DNA of 64,000 nt. Origin: Clostridiales bacterium (GTDB taxonomy: Bacteria; Bacillota; Clostridia; Lachnospirales; Lachnospiraceae). The translations under genes and the position numbers were made by a program. The stretch spans positions 12,487-76,486 of the forward strand of contig JAHYZV010000009.1 in the NCBI GenBank assembly GCA_019424245.1. The letters run 5' to 3'. Positions 52,795-62,235 of this stretch are shown in pieces. Each line of letters starts with the position of its first letter. Positions within the stretch are counted from its first letter, which is position 1. The notes under the pieces were generated by a model. It saw only the letters and a program-made list of their open reading frames with translations. It was not told where the DNA came from and did not search any database.

Positions 52795-54075
52795 ATGGAA
52801 CACAAAAATAACGGACATGAGCAGGAATATCCGCTGTATACAGAGAGGATAGTGCCAAGCCCCAAGGTGAAATACAGAAGACTTATCAAGACTGTGAAAA
52901 TACTTCTTCTTATAATAGCTATAGGCGTTATATATGCTGTTGCAGATAAGATAGTTATACCAGTGATCATGGATAAAATAGCTGTAAGAAACAGAGTCGT
53001 TGATCATATAGAATTTACAAGGGATGAGTATCCTGATCCTGAAACGCAGCAGATAGAAGATCAGAGACAGATTAAGAATGATTATGATGCAATCATACAG
53101 TCATTAAGAAGCAAGGTATCTGATGTGCAAAGAACAGTTGTTACAGTCAGGGAATATGTATCAGGTCATTATAATGACAATGATAGTGATACGCCATATG
53201 TGTCAGAAGAGATACAGGATGATCTTGTAAAACTGGAAAATAATGTTGAAGGATATTCTACGATGGGGCTGCTTGTAGGACATCTGAATGGGAGATATAT
53301 GATATTAACCTCACAGACATATACTGCGGCTGTAGAAGAATATGCGGTTGTTGTGCAGGATTCTGATGAATATAAGGCGGAGCTTGTATGCTCTGATGAA
53401 CTGACGGGTATAAGTATAATAAGCATATACGATACACAGGTGACAGATGCTGATAGCCAGTATATGAAGGTTGCGGATCTTGACAACTCTTATGTACTAA
53501 ACAAAGGTGATATGGTAATAGCTACAGGGAAGATATATGGAACAAGTGGTGCTATTGATTATGGGACTATAACGAACAGAACCGTGGCCAATTCCATAGA
53601 TAACAATTATGAGATATTTGAGACTAATCTTTCATGCATGAAGGATGATTATGGCTTTTTATTTAATTCAGATGGCAATGTCGTAGGAATATCCCAGGTG
53701 AATTCAGATTCCAAGCTTAAAGCAATAGGAATATCTGACCTTAAATGTATGATTGAGTGTATGATTAACAGGCAGGGAAAGATGTATTTTGGAATAGTAG
53801 CCCAGAATGTGGATAGTGAGCTTTCAGAAAAGAATGGGATTCCAATGGGAATATATATATCAAAGGTGGATAATGATTCACCAGCATATCAGGCAGGACT
53901 GCAGCCAGGCGATATAATACAGGGCATAAACAAAATGCCTTGTTATTCTATACAAAGACTTAATGATAAGATATATGACAGCTCGGCAGGACAGGTTATT
54001 AATGTATCCATAAAAAGAAAGGGAAAATCAGGATACTTTGATGCGTCCTATGACGTATCAGTTGAGCTAAGATAA
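52795..54075 (+). CDS. Membrane-anchored HtrA-like protein with PDZ domain and lost protease triad
   Basis: 426 residues. Membrane helix (about 34-55), a trypsin-like domain (about 130-320) and a PDZ domain (about 330-425; GIYISKVDNDSPAYQAGLQPGDIIQGIN). The domain order is that of DegP/HtrA. Compared with active HtrA: the His segment is YMILTSQTYTA (usually TNNHV), the Asp segment is DELTGISIIS (usually TDLAVL) and the Ser loop is CMKDDYGFLFN (usually GNSGGPL). So all three catalytic residues are lost. It may act as a sensor or chaperone. ATG follows TGAGG. Confidence 0.8.
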   Translation: MEHKNNGHEQEYPLYTERIVPSPKVKYRRLIKTVKILLLIIAIGVIYAVADKIVIPVIMDKIAVRNRVVDHIEFTRDEYPDPETQQIEDQRQIKNDYDAIIQSLRSKVSDVQRTVVTVREYVSGHYNDNDSDTPYVSEEIQDDLVKLENNVEGYSTMGLLVGHLNGRYMILTSQTYTAAVEEYAVVVQDSDEYKAELVCSDELTGISIISIYDTQVTDADSQYMKVADLDNSYVLNKGDMVIATGKIYGTSGAIDYGTITNRTVANSIDNNYEIFETNLSCMKDDYGFLFNSDGNVVGISQVNSDSKLKAIGISDLKCMIECMINRQGKMYFGIVAQNVDSELSEKNGIPMGIYISKVDNDSPAYQAGLQPGDIIQGINKMPCYSIQRLNDKIYDSSAGQVINVSIKRKGKSGYFDASYDVSVELR

Positions 54076-54123
54076 GCTAAAGAAAAATAATGATTATTTG
54101 TAATAGGAATGGAGAATTTAATT

Positions 54124-55065
54124 ATGCGATTTATTGAAACTTTTAAAGATGGCGACAGAATATCTGATGTATACTTATGCAAGTCAAAGTCAACAGCACT
54201 TACAAAGACAGGCAAAGAATATGAGAATGTAATGCTTGCAGATAAAACAGGGCAGATAGATTCCAAGATATGGGATGTGAATTCTGGTGGAATAGGAGAC
54301 TTTGATGTAAATGATTATGTATATGTAAGTGGACAGGTGACAAGTTACAATGGTGCACTTCAGTTTAAGATAGAAAGAGCACGTGTGGCAGCAGAAAATG
54401 AATATTCACAGTCAGATTATATACCAGCTTCAAGGTTTGATATTGAAGATATGTACAAGGAACTTCTTGGCTATGTCAATAGTATAGAAAATGTGTACAT
54501 AAAACAGCTTCTTACAGCTTTTTTTGTGGATGATGAAGCATTTATCAAAAGATTTAAGAATACATCAGCTGCAAAGACAGTACATCATGGTTTTTTAGGT
54601 GGACTTCTTGAGCATAGTCTTAGTGTTACAAGGTTGTGTGATAAGATTAGCACGAATTATGATTTTTTAAACAGAGATCTTCTTATAAGCTGTGCAATGC
54701 TCCATGATGTAGGAAAGGTAAAGGAGCTTTCTGAATTCCCAAGAAATGATTATACAGATGAGGGGAATTTCTTAGGACATATTGTTATGGGATATGAGAT
54801 GGTTATGGAAAAGATAAAGAATATACCAGATTTTCCACCAATAATAGCAAATGAGATGGGACATTGTATATTATCACATCATGGTGAGCTTGAATATGGT
54901 TCACCTAAAAAGCCTGCAATAGCAGAAGCAGTAGCACTTTCAATGGCAGATAATATAGATGCAAAGCTTGAAACATTAAGGGAGTGCTTTGAAGCGAAGG
55001 ATACCAATGACTGGCTTGGCTTTAACAGATGGCTGGATTCTAATATAAGAAGAACAAGCTTTTAG
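54124..55065 (+). CDS. yhaM: YhaM-like 3'-5' exoribonuclease (OB + HD)
   Basis: 313 residues. OB-fold nucleic-acid domain (about 15-95; LADKTGQIDSKIWDV) then HD domain with HHGFLGGLLEHSL and LHDVGKVKEL, and later SHHGELEYGSPK. Length and order match YhaM of Bacillus. Start 54124 is set by GGAG. rlmD follows after 110 bp. Confidence 0.92.
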   Translation: MRFIETFKDGDRISDVYLCKSKSTALTKTGKEYENVMLADKTGQIDSKIWDVNSGGIGDFDVNDYVYVSGQVTSYNGALQFKIERARVAAENEYSQSDYIPASRFDIEDMYKELLGYVNSIENVYIKQLLTAFFVDDEAFIKRFKNTSAAKTVHHGFLGGLLEHSLSVTRLCDKISTNYDFLNRDLLISCAMLHDVGKVKELSEFPRNDYTDEGNFLGHIVMGYEMVMEKIKNIPDFPPIIANEMGHCILSHHGELEYGSPKKPAIAEAVALSMADNIDAKLETLRECFEAKDTNDWLGFNRWLDSNIRRTSF

Positions 55066-55175
55066 GACATCTTTTGACCATGACATCATTGTAATGCTAT
55101 AACGAGCAGATCGAAAATGCAGTAAAACAGGAAAAAAGATAGAAAAATATAAGATAAGTGGAAATGGAGATAAGG

Positions 55176-56630
55176 ATGTCATACAGTAAGAATGATTGTG
55201 TGGAGCTGACTATTGAAGATATAGGTGTATCTGGTGAAGGAATTGGAAAAGTAGACGGTTATACTTTGTTTGTGAAGGATACAGTAATCGGTGATGTTGT
55301 ACGTGTTAAAATAATGAAAGCTAAAAAGAATTATGGCTATGCAAGACTGATGGATATAATTAAACCATCTGAGGACAGAGTGGAACCAGCATGTCCGATT
55401 GCCAGACAGTGCGGGGGCTGCCAGATACAGGCTATGAATTATAATGCACAGCTTAAATATAAACAGAAGCTTGTAAAAGATAATTTGCTAAGAATAGGTG
55501 GACTTACAGAAGGTGCTGACTATGAAATGTGTGAGATACTTGGTATGGATACACCTTTCAGATACCGGAACAAAGCACAGTATCCTGTAGGTGAGGATAA
55601 GGACGGCAATATTGTCATGGGCTTTTATGCAGGCCATACACATTCGATTATTGCATGTCCTGATGATGACTGTATGCTTGGACATAGAGATAATGCATTT
55701 ATACTTAACGCTGTAAAAGAATGGATGAAGGAATACAGGGTACGTGCTTACAATGAAAATATACATAAAGGAACAGTCAGGCATGTGCTTATAAGGACAG
55801 GATATCATACAGATGAGGTTATGATATGTCTTGTGACTAAGAAAATGCTAAGAAAAGAGGCAGCAGACGGACTGGTTAAAGCTATACAGAAGCTTAAGTT
55901 AAATGTTGCATCACTGGTTGTAAACATAAACAAAGAAGATACGAATGTGATTCTTGGCAAAGAATGTATAACTCTTTACGGAAGACCATATATTGAGGAT
56001 TATATAGGGGATATAAAGTTTCAGATTTCGCCGCTTTCATTCTATCAGGTTAACCCTAAGCAGACAGAGGTTTTATATAACAAGGCACTTGAGTTTGCAG
56101 GGCTTAAAGGAAATGAAAGCGTATGGGATATGTATTGTGGCATTGGAACAATATCATTATTCCTTGCAAAGAAAGCAGGTAAGGTATATGGAGTTGAGAT
56201 AGTACCACAGGCCATAGAAGATGCAAAGAATAATGCTAAGATTAATAATATAGATAATGCAGAGTTTTTTGTTGGCAAGGCAGAAGAAGTTGTTCCAGCA
56301 TTTTATAAAAAACAGACAGGCGTACAATCTGATAACGATTCAACAGACAGTAAAGAATATGATATGACAAGGCCAGATGTAGTTGTGGTGGATCCTCCAA
56401 GAAAGGGCTGTGATAAAAAACTGCTGGACACGATAGTAAGCATGACTCCGGACAGGATAGTATATGTAAGCTGTGATTCAGCAACATTGGCAAGAGATCT
56501 TAAACTGCTGGTGGAATATGGATATAAGGTGGAAAAAGTACAGCCGGTAGATCAGTTTGGGAATACGGTTCATGTGGAGACTGTTGCGCTACTTTCCAAG
56601 GGCGCTAAAGGTCCGGTGGACCTTTGCTAA
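55176..56630 (+). CDS. rlmD: 23S rRNA (uracil-5-)-methyltransferase, RlmD/RumA type
   Basis: 484 residues. N-terminal TRAM domain (about 5-65), 4Fe-4S cysteines in CPIARQCGGC plus CPDDDC, methyltransferase domain with SVWDMYCGIGTIS, VDPPRKGC and the catalytic Cys in VYVSCDSATLARD. It ends in ALLSKGAKGPVDLC and a TAA at 56628-56630. In many Lachnospiraceae the protein continues with a ~95-residue C-terminal extension; here the extension is in the same frame but cut off by this stop (next entry). Start 55176 is after GGAG. Confidence 0.93.
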   Translation: MSYSKNDCVELTIEDIGVSGEGIGKVDGYTLFVKDTVIGDVVRVKIMKAKKNYGYARLMDIIKPSEDRVEPACPIARQCGGCQIQAMNYNAQLKYKQKLVKDNLLRIGGLTEGADYEMCEILGMDTPFRYRNKAQYPVGEDKDGNIVMGFYAGHTHSIIACPDDDCMLGHRDNAFILNAVKEWMKEYRVRAYNENIHKGTVRHVLIRTGYHTDEVMICLVTKKMLRKEAADGLVKAIQKLKLNVASLVVNINKEDTNVILGKECITLYGRPYIEDYIGDIKFQISPLSFYQVNPKQTEVLYNKALEFAGLKGNESVWDMYCGIGTISLFLAKKAGKVYGVEIVPQAIEDAKNNAKINNIDNAEFFVGKAEEVVPAFYKKQTGVQSDNDSTDSKEYDMTRPDVVVVDPPRKGCDKKLLDTIVSMTPDRIVYVSCDSATLARDLKLLVEYGYKVEKVQPVDQFGNTVHVETVALLSKGAKGPVDLC

Positions 56631-56634
56631 GCGC
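56602..56634 (+). repeat. GC-rich palindrome carrying the rlmD stop codon
   Basis: GCGCTAAAGGTCC (56602-56614), loop GGT, GGACCTTT (56618-56625), then AGCGC (56630-56634): a 13-bp stem with a 4-base bulge. It contains the TAA stop. Its GC content is far above its neighbours. Looks like an inserted small palindromic element. Confidence 0.6.
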
Positions 56635-56642
56635 GGACCGAA

Positions 56643-56936
56643 GTGGAACGGAGACTGGTAGACAGCAGAAAAGTGAAGGTGGACTTCTATCTGGAGGATA
56701 TGGATTTATCTGAATTCAAGGGAAAAGCAACTTATGAGCAGATAAAGGCATATGTACTGGAACAGACAGGACTTAAGGTTTCTTCATTGTATATCGCACA
56801 GATTAAGAAGAAGTGCGGATTGGATGTCGGTGAGAACTTTAATCTAGCTAAATCAGAGAATGCAAGGCAGCCTAAGTGTACACCGGAGAAGGAAGAAGCG
56901 ATTGTGCAGGCGTTTAAGCATTTTGGAATTGTATAG
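56643..56936 (+). pseudogene. C-terminal extension of RlmD, separated by a stop codon
   Basis: 97 residues in the same frame as rlmD (the frame is open from 56631). DSRKVKVDFYLEDMDLSEF, ATYEQIKAYVLEQTGLKVSSLYIAQIKKKCGL and CTPEKEEAIVQAFKHFG match the extension that follows RlmD-type enzymes in Lachnospiraceae. No good ribosome site precedes GTG 56643, so it may not be translated unless the TAA is read through. The last third (from about 56877) probably belongs to the inserted mobile element. Confidence 0.65.
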
Positions 56937-56983
56937 ATTGTGGATAAATAGCATCGAGTGTCTATCTTACTGATAGGAAGCGT

Positions 56984-57035
56984 AAAAAGGACACCCCTGA
57001 ACCGTAAATATTACGGGTCAAGGGATGTCCTTTTT
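56984..57035 (+). terminator. Long terminator after the rlmD extension
   Basis: AAAAAGGACACCCCTGAACCG (from 56984) pairs with CGGGTCAAGGGATGTCC... ending in TTTTT at 57035; stem of about 23 bp with few mismatches. Works in both directions. Confidence 0.88.
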
Positions 57036-57142
57036 GGTTGTCTTGGAGTGTCCAAAGGACAAGGTAATGAGACTGAGGGTATTAAGACTTATTAGAATTA
57101 TACCTATCTTATCTAATCATAAGATGTGATGAGACGATATGT

Positions 57143-58063
57143 TCATAATTTACTAATCTTTCCACCATCAAACATGCTATACCCTGTAGGATTCTTTCTA
57201 AATTCAGAAGGTGTGATTCCAAGGCATTTTGTAAATTGCCGGTTGAAGTAAGAACTATACTTAAAACCACATTGGGTTGCAATATCATCAATTTTGAGAT
57301 TGGTGTTAGATAGCAATTCTTGCGATATCTTAAGACGATAGTGAAGCAGGTATTCAATACATGTACAATTTACTTGCTGCTTGAAACGCTGGTTAAGTGT
57401 GGTTCGATTCAAGTGTACAAGTTCACATAGGAAACTTAATGTAATATCGTTCTGATAGTTGTTGTGAATATAATCAGTGCAGGTTGTAACGGGATTAGTA
57501 TTCTCAGATAATTCGTAGAACTTTAACTTACATTGGTCTACATATATGTCAAAAATGCAATTAAGTGTCTGACGCAGCATTCTTCTGATACGGCAAGTCC
57601 AGTAATCATCGCTTTGTGCGTATGTCTCAGCACCAATCATAAGCATTAGTTCATTAATGTGAACATATTGTTGAGGTGTTAAGTAAAAAATGCCTTGAAA
57701 ATTTCCATGATGCTTTGTAAACATATATAGCATATTTCTATCGTAAACATATTTTTCATCGATTGGAATCGAATCTTCAAGATTTTCAAATTTTAAACAA
57801 GCTTTTATGTACCATGGATCAAAGTGAAATGCCTTGGCACTTAAATGTGTATGCTCCAGGCATTGAAAATTGTCATATTGGGAAATACATAGTACAGCTG
57901 GAGATGTAACTGTTTGAATATGATTATTGATTTTGATAGTTGCATTTCCACAAGAAACCATAATGATAGTACACCTGTTATTCATTGGCAATGATTTCAG
58001 TGTATTATAAAAATCAAATTCTATTGGAATTTCTCTTTCTTTATGTCTATCGGTCTGAGGCAT
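57143..58063 (-). CDS. AraC-family transcription regulator
   Basis: 306 residues. N-terminal ligand or cupin-like part (about 1-190) and two C-terminal HTHs (about 205-300; DITLSFLCELVHLNRTTLNQRFKQ and IDDIATQCGFKYSSYFNRQFTKCLGITPSEFRK). Divergent from the ABC exporter genes, so it is probably their regulator. ATG 58063 is set by GGAAGGAG. Codon choice (TTG, CAA) differs from the chromosomal genes around. Confidence 0.9.
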   Translation of the reverse strand: MPQTDRHKEREIPIEFDFYNTLKSLPMNNRCTIIMVSCGNATIKINNHIQTVTSPAVLCISQYDNFQCLEHTHLSAKAFHFDPWYIKACLKFENLEDSIPIDEKYVYDRNMLYMFTKHHGNFQGIFYLTPQQYVHINELMLMIGAETYAQSDDYWTCRIRRMLRQTLNCIFDIYVDQCKLKFYELSENTNPVTTCTDYIHNNYQNDITLSFLCELVHLNRTTLNQRFKQQVNCTCIEYLLHYRLKISQELLSNTNLKIDDIATQCGFKYSSYFNRQFTKCLGITPSEFRKNPTGYSMFDGGKISKL

Positions 58064-58127
58064 ATAAAACTCCTTCCAAAAATATATTATCTGCAATTTC
58101 AAATTGTAAAAAGTATAAAAATATGCT

Positions 58128-58162
58128 ACGCAAATGACATTGAAATAACATTTTACGCAAAT
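58128..58162 (+). promoter_or_regulatory. Direct repeat ACGCAAAT, possible AraC operator
   Basis: ACGCAAAT at 58128-58135 and again at 58155-58162, 27 bases apart, in the divergent gap between the AraC gene and the ABC genes. AraC proteins often bind paired direct repeats. TAGTAT/TATAAA-like AT-rich segments near 58176 could be the -10 of the ABC promoter. Confidence 0.45.
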
Positions 58163-58205
58163 TATACTTGTATGTAGTATAAAAGAAATGGAGGAGAATG
58201 TCTAT

Positions 58206-59930
58206 ATGAAAAGGCTGTTAGTGTACAGTAAAAAATATTGGATACAAATGATAGCAGCGGCTATTTCAAGTGTAACTGCATCAATATCTACAGTTATGGT
58301 TATCGATATATTAAGGGAAATAATAGATATCATTTCTAACGGTAATATGATGCAGGAAATCCGGTATATTATTTTGAAAATAATAATTGTGATATGTGTT
58401 GGTATTGTATCAAATTATATGGTAGTTGCAATGACAGGTTTTGTTGGTGCAGGATTGTTAAAGGATTTTAGGAATGATGCTGTGAATTCATTGATAAATG
58501 CCTCGCCGGAATATATCAATCAATGTAATTATGGAGATCTTATGGAGCGAATGACTGAAGATATAGAAGGTCTTGCAGGTTTCATGTCTGGTTATTTTAA
58601 AGACTGCCTGTATGTGCCAATTCTTACAGTTGTATATTCAGTATATCTGATTTCTATGAATGCTCCACTGGCAATGATATGTTTATTTCCGCTGGCGATT
58701 ATGGTGCCGCTAAATGTAAAGCTGCTAAAGCCGATAAAACTTCGTCAGTCTCAGTATGTAAAAGAATTGGGGCTTACTAATAATAATATAGATGAGGCAT
58801 TTGCAGGGGCAGAAATAATAAAGTCATATAATATTCAAGAAAAAATGATGAATCGGTATGAAGACGCTCTTTATAAAACATTTAAAACATCTAATGAAAC
58901 GGATCTGGCTCAGTATAATCTGGAACCAATATCAAGAGCAATACAGGAAGTACCTATGGCACTTGCCATTTGTGTTGGCGGTGTACTGGTTTTTAGAAAT
59001 GCAATCACAATGGGCGTGTTAATTGCATATATAAGTATAATTAAAAAATTGATAGAGCCGTTATCAGGCTGCTATCAGTTGGTTGTACGTTCACAGACTG
59101 CCTTGGTATCTGTTTTAAGAGTGTTTGACGTTATTGATATTTTGCCTGAGGAAGAGCTGTCAGATGGTATGAAGAGTGACGAAATGATAACAGATTTTCC
59201 GTTAATCAGCTTTAATGATGTTACATTTGGATATGGAGACGAAAAAGTTTTAGATAATGTGAGTTTTGATGTGAAAAAAGGAGAAAGAATAGCTTTTGTA
59301 GGAGAAAGTGGAAGTGGGAAAAGCACAATCATAAAACTGATTTCAAGACAAATATCAAGCAAAAAGGGTGAAATATTCTATGATGGGATAGACTATTACA
59401 ATTTTACACCAAATGAAAATCGTAAGAAATTGGCACTTATTTCACAGGAAGCAACATTGTTTCCTATGTCTATTGCGGATAATATTCGGATTGGTAATCC
59501 TGACGTCAGTAATGAAGAAATAATAATGGCACTTAAAATGTCTGGCTGTGAGGAATTTATTAAAGCATTGCCAGAAGGTATAGATACAGTTCTTACGGAA
59601 AAAGGAAACAATCTGTCAGGAGGGCAAAGACAAAGACTTACTATTGCGAGAGCAATAGTGAAAAATGCACCGATTTTTCTGCTCGATGAACCAACATCTG
59701 CACTCGACTTAGAAACGGAAAATACTATTTGTAATACATTTGATGAAGTGACAAGGAATCATACAGTTATTGCCGTTGCACATAGACTTAATACCATTAA
59801 GAATTATGACAGGATTTATGTATTAGAACATGGCAGGATTGTAGAACAAGGAACGCATAAGGAGTTACTAAATCAGCAGGGAAGATATTATCAGATGTAT
59901 CAGGATTACAGTCGAGAGGAGATAGAATAA
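58206..59930 (+). CDS. ABC exporter, membrane-ATPase half-transporter 1
   Basis: 574 residues: six membrane helices (about 1-310) and one ATPase domain. Walker A GESGSGKST, signature LSGGQRQRL, Walker B IFLLDEPTSALD and H-loop VAHRL are all consensus. It pairs with the next gene as a heterodimer. Start is ATG 58206, behind GGAGGAG (58190-58196). The exported compound (peptide, drug or lipid) is unknown; element location suggests resistance or toxin export. Confidence 0.92.
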   Translation: MKRLLVYSKKYWIQMIAAAISSVTASISTVMVIDILREIIDIISNGNMMQEIRYIILKIIIVICVGIVSNYMVVAMTGFVGAGLLKDFRNDAVNSLINASPEYINQCNYGDLMERMTEDIEGLAGFMSGYFKDCLYVPILTVVYSVYLISMNAPLAMICLFPLAIMVPLNVKLLKPIKLRQSQYVKELGLTNNNIDEAFAGAEIIKSYNIQEKMMNRYEDALYKTFKTSNETDLAQYNLEPISRAIQEVPMALAICVGGVLVFRNAITMGVLIAYISIIKKLIEPLSGCYQLVVRSQTALVSVLRVFDVIDILPEEELSDGMKSDEMITDFPLISFNDVTFGYGDEKVLDNVSFDVKKGERIAFVGESGSGKSTIIKLISRQISSKKGEIFYDGIDYYNFTPNENRKKLALISQEATLFPMSIADNIRIGNPDVSNEEIIMALKMSGCEEFIKALPEGIDTVLTEKGNNLSGGQRQRLTIARAIVKNAPIFLLDEPTSALDLETENTICNTFDEVTRNHTVIAVAHRLNTIKNYDRIYVLEHGRIVEQGTHKELLNQQGRYYQMYQDYSREEIE

Positions 59931-59935
59931 TTGCT

Positions 59936-61630
59936 ATGAAAGATTTAAAAAGATTCTTATCCTATATGGGAAAATATAGATTTGCTTACTGGTTTATTCT
60001 AATAACAACATTGATAATGGAATCGTCTTTGCAGATACTTTATTCGTATGTGACAAAAAAGACTCTAAATGCTATTGAATTTCAGAACATGCAGTTATTT
60101 CGTACAGCAGTGGTTGTATGCGTAGTAATTGTAATATTAAAGTGTTTATTTCCTTATCTTCGGTATTTTCAAATCAGATTGGTTCGTAAAATGGTTTATG
60201 AATTGAAGTTGAAGCTGTATGAGAAATTGTTGAATATGAATATGTATTTTTTTAATGATACACATAGTGCAGACGCAATAAAGACATTGAACTGGGATGC
60301 TAATTCCCTGAAAGATTCCTGGTTTTCGCATATCTATTGGGTGTTGGGAAAGATTGTAATAGTAGTTTCTTCTATTATTACTATGTACTTTTATAATCGG
60401 ATGCTGACGTGTATATCATTAATTGTTAGTGCATTGACAGCTTTTGTTTCTATTAAGATTAATCAATCTATTAAGAAATATGCGAAAAAGGTTCAAAAGA
60501 AATCAACCAAATTGTCCATGTTATTAAGCGATATTATATCAGGTTTTGTTACATTGAAAATGAATTCCGGAACTAAGGTTGTATTAAATTATTTTTATGA
60601 GGAAAATGAAGCATCATTCCAATCAGAAAAAGACAGAGTTAAAATGGAGGCATTATTTGATATAGTTGCATTTCTGCTAGGCATCATTGGAAGTTTTGGA
60701 ACGATTATTGTGGGGGTATGGCTTGTTTCAGAAGGAAGAGTTGATTATGGTACACTTATGGCTGTGGTTACCTTGCAGATGGGGGTGAGTAATGCGATGC
60801 AAAGACTCGGGAGCTCTATAGCTGCATTGACAACATCGCTTGTTCGTGCTGGTCATGTATTTGATTTCATGGAATCAGAAATGGAAGAAGAAATAACATG
60901 GTTTACTGCAGGAAATGGTCTTGAGAGAAAAAATATTAATGTACAAAACAAAAGAGATAAGGCTATTGATATATCTAATTTACATTTTTCTTATAATGAA
61001 AATGATGAATCAAGAGATAAGAATAAAATGCATGCTCAGTTAAATTCTAAAAAGATGCAGATAAGTGTAGGTGAGAAAGTTATGATAACCGGCGAATCCG
61101 GATGTGGAAAGAGTACATTGCTTAAGTTGATTCAAGGATTTTATCCTGTTGAAAATGGAAAAATTAAAATACTTGGTAAAGATATAAATGAATATTCACT
61201 GGCTGAATTAAGAAATGTTATTACATATGTTCCGCAGGATAGTTATTTATTTGAGGGAACAATTGCTGAAAATATTGCATTAGGCTGGAATGAGGAGACT
61301 GCTCCAGTAATGGATGTTATTGTCAGTGCAGCGAAAAAAGCACATGCTGATGAATTTATCAAGGATTTGCCAGAAGGTTATAACACTAAGGTAGCTGCGG
61401 GTGGGACAAATCTGTCTGGTGGTCAGCGTCAAAGAATATCAATTGCAAGAGCATTTATGAAAGAAGCACCTATTGTTTTGATGGATGAACCTTCATCAGC
61501 ATTAGATACATATAGTGAAAATGCAGTACTTGAAGCGATGAGCGTATTTATGAAGAAAAAAACAGTAATTATGGTTTCACATAGAATGACAGGTGCAGAG
61601 AAGTTTAATCGTGTGGTAAGGATGGATTAG
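59936..61630 (+). CDS. ABC exporter, membrane-ATPase half-transporter 2
   Basis: 564 residues, six membrane helices and an ATPase domain with GESGCGKST, LSGGQRQRI, IVLMDEPSSALD and VSHRM. The C-terminus ends right after the last strand (RVVRMD), shorter than usual homologues, so the 3' end may be clipped. An insert of charged residues (NENDESRDKNKMHAQL) lies before Walker A. Starts 5 bp after the first exporter gene. Confidence 0.9.
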   Translation: MKDLKRFLSYMGKYRFAYWFILITTLIMESSLQILYSYVTKKTLNAIEFQNMQLFRTAVVVCVVIVILKCLFPYLRYFQIRLVRKMVYELKLKLYEKLLNMNMYFFNDTHSADAIKTLNWDANSLKDSWFSHIYWVLGKIVIVVSSIITMYFYNRMLTCISLIVSALTAFVSIKINQSIKKYAKKVQKKSTKLSMLLSDIISGFVTLKMNSGTKVVLNYFYEENEASFQSEKDRVKMEALFDIVAFLLGIIGSFGTIIVGVWLVSEGRVDYGTLMAVVTLQMGVSNAMQRLGSSIAALTTSLVRAGHVFDFMESEMEEEITWFTAGNGLERKNINVQNKRDKAIDISNLHFSYNENDESRDKNKMHAQLNSKKMQISVGEKVMITGESGCGKSTLLKLIQGFYPVENGKIKILGKDINEYSLAELRNVITYVPQDSYLFEGTIAENIALGWNEETAPVMDVIVSAAKKAHADEFIKDLPEGYNTKVAAGGTNLSGGQRQRISIARAFMKEAPIVLMDEPSSALDTYSENAVLEAMSVFMKKKTVIMVSHRMTGAEKFNRVVRMD

Positions 61631-61761
61631 CAAAGAATTTCATAACAAAATCCTATATCTTTTAGAGGAGTTTAGTGTAAGCGTGACTTGACAAAACAGA
61701 ACCAATATTCTACATTTGATGGCGGAGATTTTATACCCAAAAACAGAGAATATGAATGCAC

Positions 61762-61797
61762 AAATGGAGCTCAACCCTTTTGGGTTTGGGCTTTTTT
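61762..61797 (+). terminator. Possible terminator in the element
   Basis: AGCTCAACCC pairs imperfectly with GGGTTTGGGCT, followed by TTTTTT. Lies within the 605-bp non-coding stretch after the ABC genes. Confidence 0.55.
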
Positions 61798-61830
61798 GGA
61801 CGCATATAGTCTTGTAAAAGTAGCAGCATG

Positions 61831-61858
61831 GCAATCGAGTAACATCGGTTGCTTTTTT
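61831..61858 (+). terminator. Small intrinsic terminator in the element
   Basis: GCAATCG (61831-61837) pairs with CGGTTGC (61846-61852), followed by TTTTTT (61853-61858). Confidence 0.65.
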
Positions 61859-62235
61859 GTTGCCTATTTTTAGAAATCATCAATTGTCCCGATAGAGTGA
61901 TTTCCAAAAAACAAAATGAAAAGAGTGGAGGAAATGCAGAGTGAAAGAGTATTCAAAAGGTGTCTATGTGAAATTTAAACCAGAGGATATGTAATATTCC
62001 CTGAATGGCCTGATTTGAATCGGGTAATATCTTTACATTCAAAGATTAGTAATAATCTCAAGGGGGAGTAACAATGAGAAAAAAGTATTGTGAAGATGCA
62101 AAAGATATCAGCGGTATTTTATTTGCATGATGAATATGAAAAGTCTTCCTGTATGACAAAATCAAATTGACTAATGCTGATTAGCAATATATAATATAGA
62201 CAAAACGAAAATGACACAAACGGAGGAACAATGAA

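Larger units (their letters stand above)
61631..62235. other. Gene-poor stretch with remnants
   Basis: 605 bases without a convincing gene. It holds two terminator-like hairpins and short broken frames, for example a 17-codon frame near 61941 (VKEYSKGVYVKFKPEDM) and MRKKYCEDAKDISG near 62074, each behind a decent ribosome site. These look like truncated remnants of small mobile-element genes. Nothing else stands out. Confidence 0.5.

Noticed and set aside
56643..56936. Independent phage-like small protein
   Set aside because: It is in the rlmD frame and matches the usual RlmD C-terminal extension, so a split extension is more likely.
61688..61873. 61-codon frame after the ABC genes
   Set aside because: It runs through a terminator hairpin, has no ribosome site and no recognisable motif; treated as non-coding remnant.
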